DNA of 64,000 nucleotides from Euborellia annulipes (lineage: Eukaryota > Arthropoda > Insecta > Dermaptera > Anisolabididae): assembly GCA_023213315.1 (NCBI GenBank), contig JAKCPI010005689.1, positions 427,270 through 491,269 on the forward strand, given 5' to 3'. How positions within the stretch are numbered: position 1 is the first letter of the stretch; each line of letters begins with the position of its first letter. The notes below the pieces were generated by a model. It did no database searches, was not told where the DNA came from, and was given only the letters and a program-made list of their open reading frames with translations. This document shows, piece by piece, positions 62,285 through 64,000 of the stretch. Both the position numbers and the translations under genes were made by a program.

Positions 62285-64000
62285 TTAAACACCTTGAATC
62301 ATACGTCGCGCACTAATAATTCCAGGTTGCTGCTCTAGACGTGCCAATAAACGAGATAGCTGCGCTAAACCCTTAACCTCAATTAACAACTTCATATTCG
62401 CAATACCATCTGCTTCAGAAATTGTATTAACCTGACGAATATTGATTTGGTCAGAAAAAATCACTTGAGTTAAGTCTTTAAGCAGACCACGACGATCATA
62501 TGCTTCCACTACAATCTGAACGCTTTGGCCACGTGTTGGCTGCATTTCCCAATCAGCTTCAACTGCACGCTCTGGTTCTTGCTTAATCATACGCTGATAA
62601 TCTGAACAAATGACTTTGTGGATACTGACACCACGGTTCAAAGTAATATATCCAGCGATTGATTCGCCATGCACGGGCTGGCAGCACTGAGCGATGTGTA
62701 GTTCCACATTATCTAAACCATCAATTAAAATTCCGTGGGCCGATAACGTATGGCTTGCACGCGGATTTAATGCTGGTTTAAGCACTAGTTCAGGTTCATC
62801 CTGATCTAGATGCATTTGACGATTCACCTGATTAATCAAGGCGTGTAAGCTAATATCACCGCTTACCAGACTCACCAAAATGTCATCACCCGTTTTCACG
62901 TTAAAATGTGATGAATAATCATTTAGGTCGATACTTTTTTGGGTGAATCGCTAGGCGAGCTAACTCTTTATTGAGAAGTTCACGGCCGACTTCAAGATTT
63001 TTACTACGATCTTGTTGTCTAAACCAATGACGTAGCTTGTCACGGGCACGGGAGGTTTTAATATAACCTAAAGAATTCACCAACCAATCTCGGTTTGGAT
63101 CACGATCTTTTTAGTTAAAATCTCAACCTGCTCACCAGTTTTTAAAGTATAGGTTAATGGCACATAGCGCTGGTTAACTCCGTGCTGCGTAACACTTATT
63201 CCCTACTTCCGTATGCACATGATAAGCAAAATCTAAAACTGTTGAGCCACGTGGCAATTCCTTAATGTCACCATTCACGACTGAAAACATAAATCTTCTC
63301 AAAACCTTCAAAATCTTGTAGTTGATCAAAGCCTTCTGTTTCATCTTCGTTTTGATGTACCGTCGTATCATTACGTTCTTGGTAATGTTCTAGAACGGCA
63401 CGCAATGAATGCAAACGATGGTTAAAGGAATGGTCTGTATTCTTTGAACCTTCTTTATAGTTAAAGTGCGAACATACGCCTAATTCTGCTTCGTCGTGCA
63501 TCTCATGAGTACGAATTTGTACTTCAAGCGACTTATTTTCAGCAATTACAGCGGTATGCAAAGAGCGATAGCCATTTGCTTTCGGGCTGGTAATATAGTC
63601 ATCAAACTGGTGAGGAATATGACGCCAGATTTGATGTACGATACCCAAAGAGTGATAACACTCTGGGACACTCTTAACCAACACACGTAAGGCACGAATA
63701 TCATAGAGCTGATCAAAACTCAGGTTTTTGCTTTTCATTTTTCGATAAATCGAATAAATGTGCTTTGCTCGACCTGTGATTTCTGACTCGATTCCGTAAG
63801 ACGCTAACTCATTTTTCAAACGATCAATGACGAACTGAATATAATGTTCACGCTCTAAACGTTTTTCATTCAGTAATGACGCAATTTCTTTATAACGGTC
63901 TGGAGCTAAATAGCGAAAAGCGAGATCTTCAAGTTCCCATTTAAGCTGGGCAATACCAAGTCGATGTGCCAAATGGCGAATAAATAGTAAGAATTTCACG
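62285..64000 (-). CDS. relA: RelA, (p)ppGpp synthetase, partial and with four frameshifts
   Basis: Ribosome-linked stringent-response enzyme; the N-terminal part lies beyond the right edge. Seen here are the end of the HD-like region (LLFIRHLAHRLGIAQLKWELEDLAFRYL), the synthetase domain with DIRALRVLV and SPKANGYRSLHTAVI, MHDEAELGVCSHFNYKEG, the TGS domain (LPRGSTVLDFAYHVHTEVGNKC), and the C-terminal zinc-finger region (HIAQCCQPVHGESIAGYI) and ACT domain. EAELG and lack of SpoT-type HD features favour RelA. Breaks: about 63289, 63181, 63111 (T5 for T6 run) and 62935-62940 (T6 for T5). These match homopolymer errors elsewhere. Confidence 0.9.

Overview
The window is chromosomal DNA from a gammaproteobacterium, almost certainly Acinetobacter and probably the A. 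calcoaceticus-baumannii complex. The evidence is low GC, an FilA-like start at the left edge, the GigA/GigB pair, an Acinetobacter-type rRNA operon (16S, tRNA-Ile, tRNA-Ala, 23S, 5S), an AUU-initiated infC, and the protein sequences of the housekeeping genes. I see no prophage, transposon, integron, plasmid or CRISPR array.

Layout. 1-8.7 kb: filA start (-), pabB (+), then on the minus strand ibaG-murA-hisG-hisD-hisC, hpf and rpoN. 9.0-14.8 kb: a complete rRNA operon on the minus strand with its promoter. 15-20 kb: mlaA, the stress-signalling pair gigA/gigB, a nitrilase-family amidase, a small secreted protein, and ohrR/ohr. 20-34 kb: gspE, a DUF432 gene with an MscS channel, a DUF2339 membrane protein, polA, then yggT-proC-tilS-accA-ppx on the minus strand. 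34.4-37 kb: trxA, rho with a long leader, and an Ala-rich lipoprotein behind a structured leader. 37-43.3 kb: pheS-pheT-ihfA, two unrecognised genes and rpmI-rplT. 43.5-50.6 kb: an MFS transporter, a YqaA protein, a GST, thrS-infC and an acyl-CoA synthetase. 50.7-57.3 kb: two minus-strand groups, rapZ-ptsO-darP and mazG-comEA-pcnB-folK-panB-panC. 57.5-64 kb: an SDR gene, a four-gene envelope lipoprotein cluster (COG3014-like, YcfL, LpoB, CsgG-like), and relA running off the right edge.

The strongest overall signal is technical. About 45 single-base or two-base frameshifts, mostly in short homopolymers, break more than 20 genes, including essential ones (murA, pheS, pheT, infC, folK, panB). 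They lie in 1.2-5.2 kb and 36.9-63.3 kb, while 5.2-36.9 kb is clean. These are almost certainly sequence or assembly errors. Broken genes are therefore given as one entry over the full inferred span.

Functionally the region is core genome: cell wall precursor synthesis (murA, LpoB cluster), outer-membrane lipid asymmetry (mlaA), histidine, folate and pantothenate synthesis, translation, and stress control (gigAB, ptsO, rapZ, relA, rpoN, hpf). The most interesting biology is regulatory: structured intercistronic RNA in the his genes, a candidate small RNA before the Ala-rich lipoprotein, the co-occurrence of gigAB and ptsO, and a lipoprotein module bracketed by two identical terminators.
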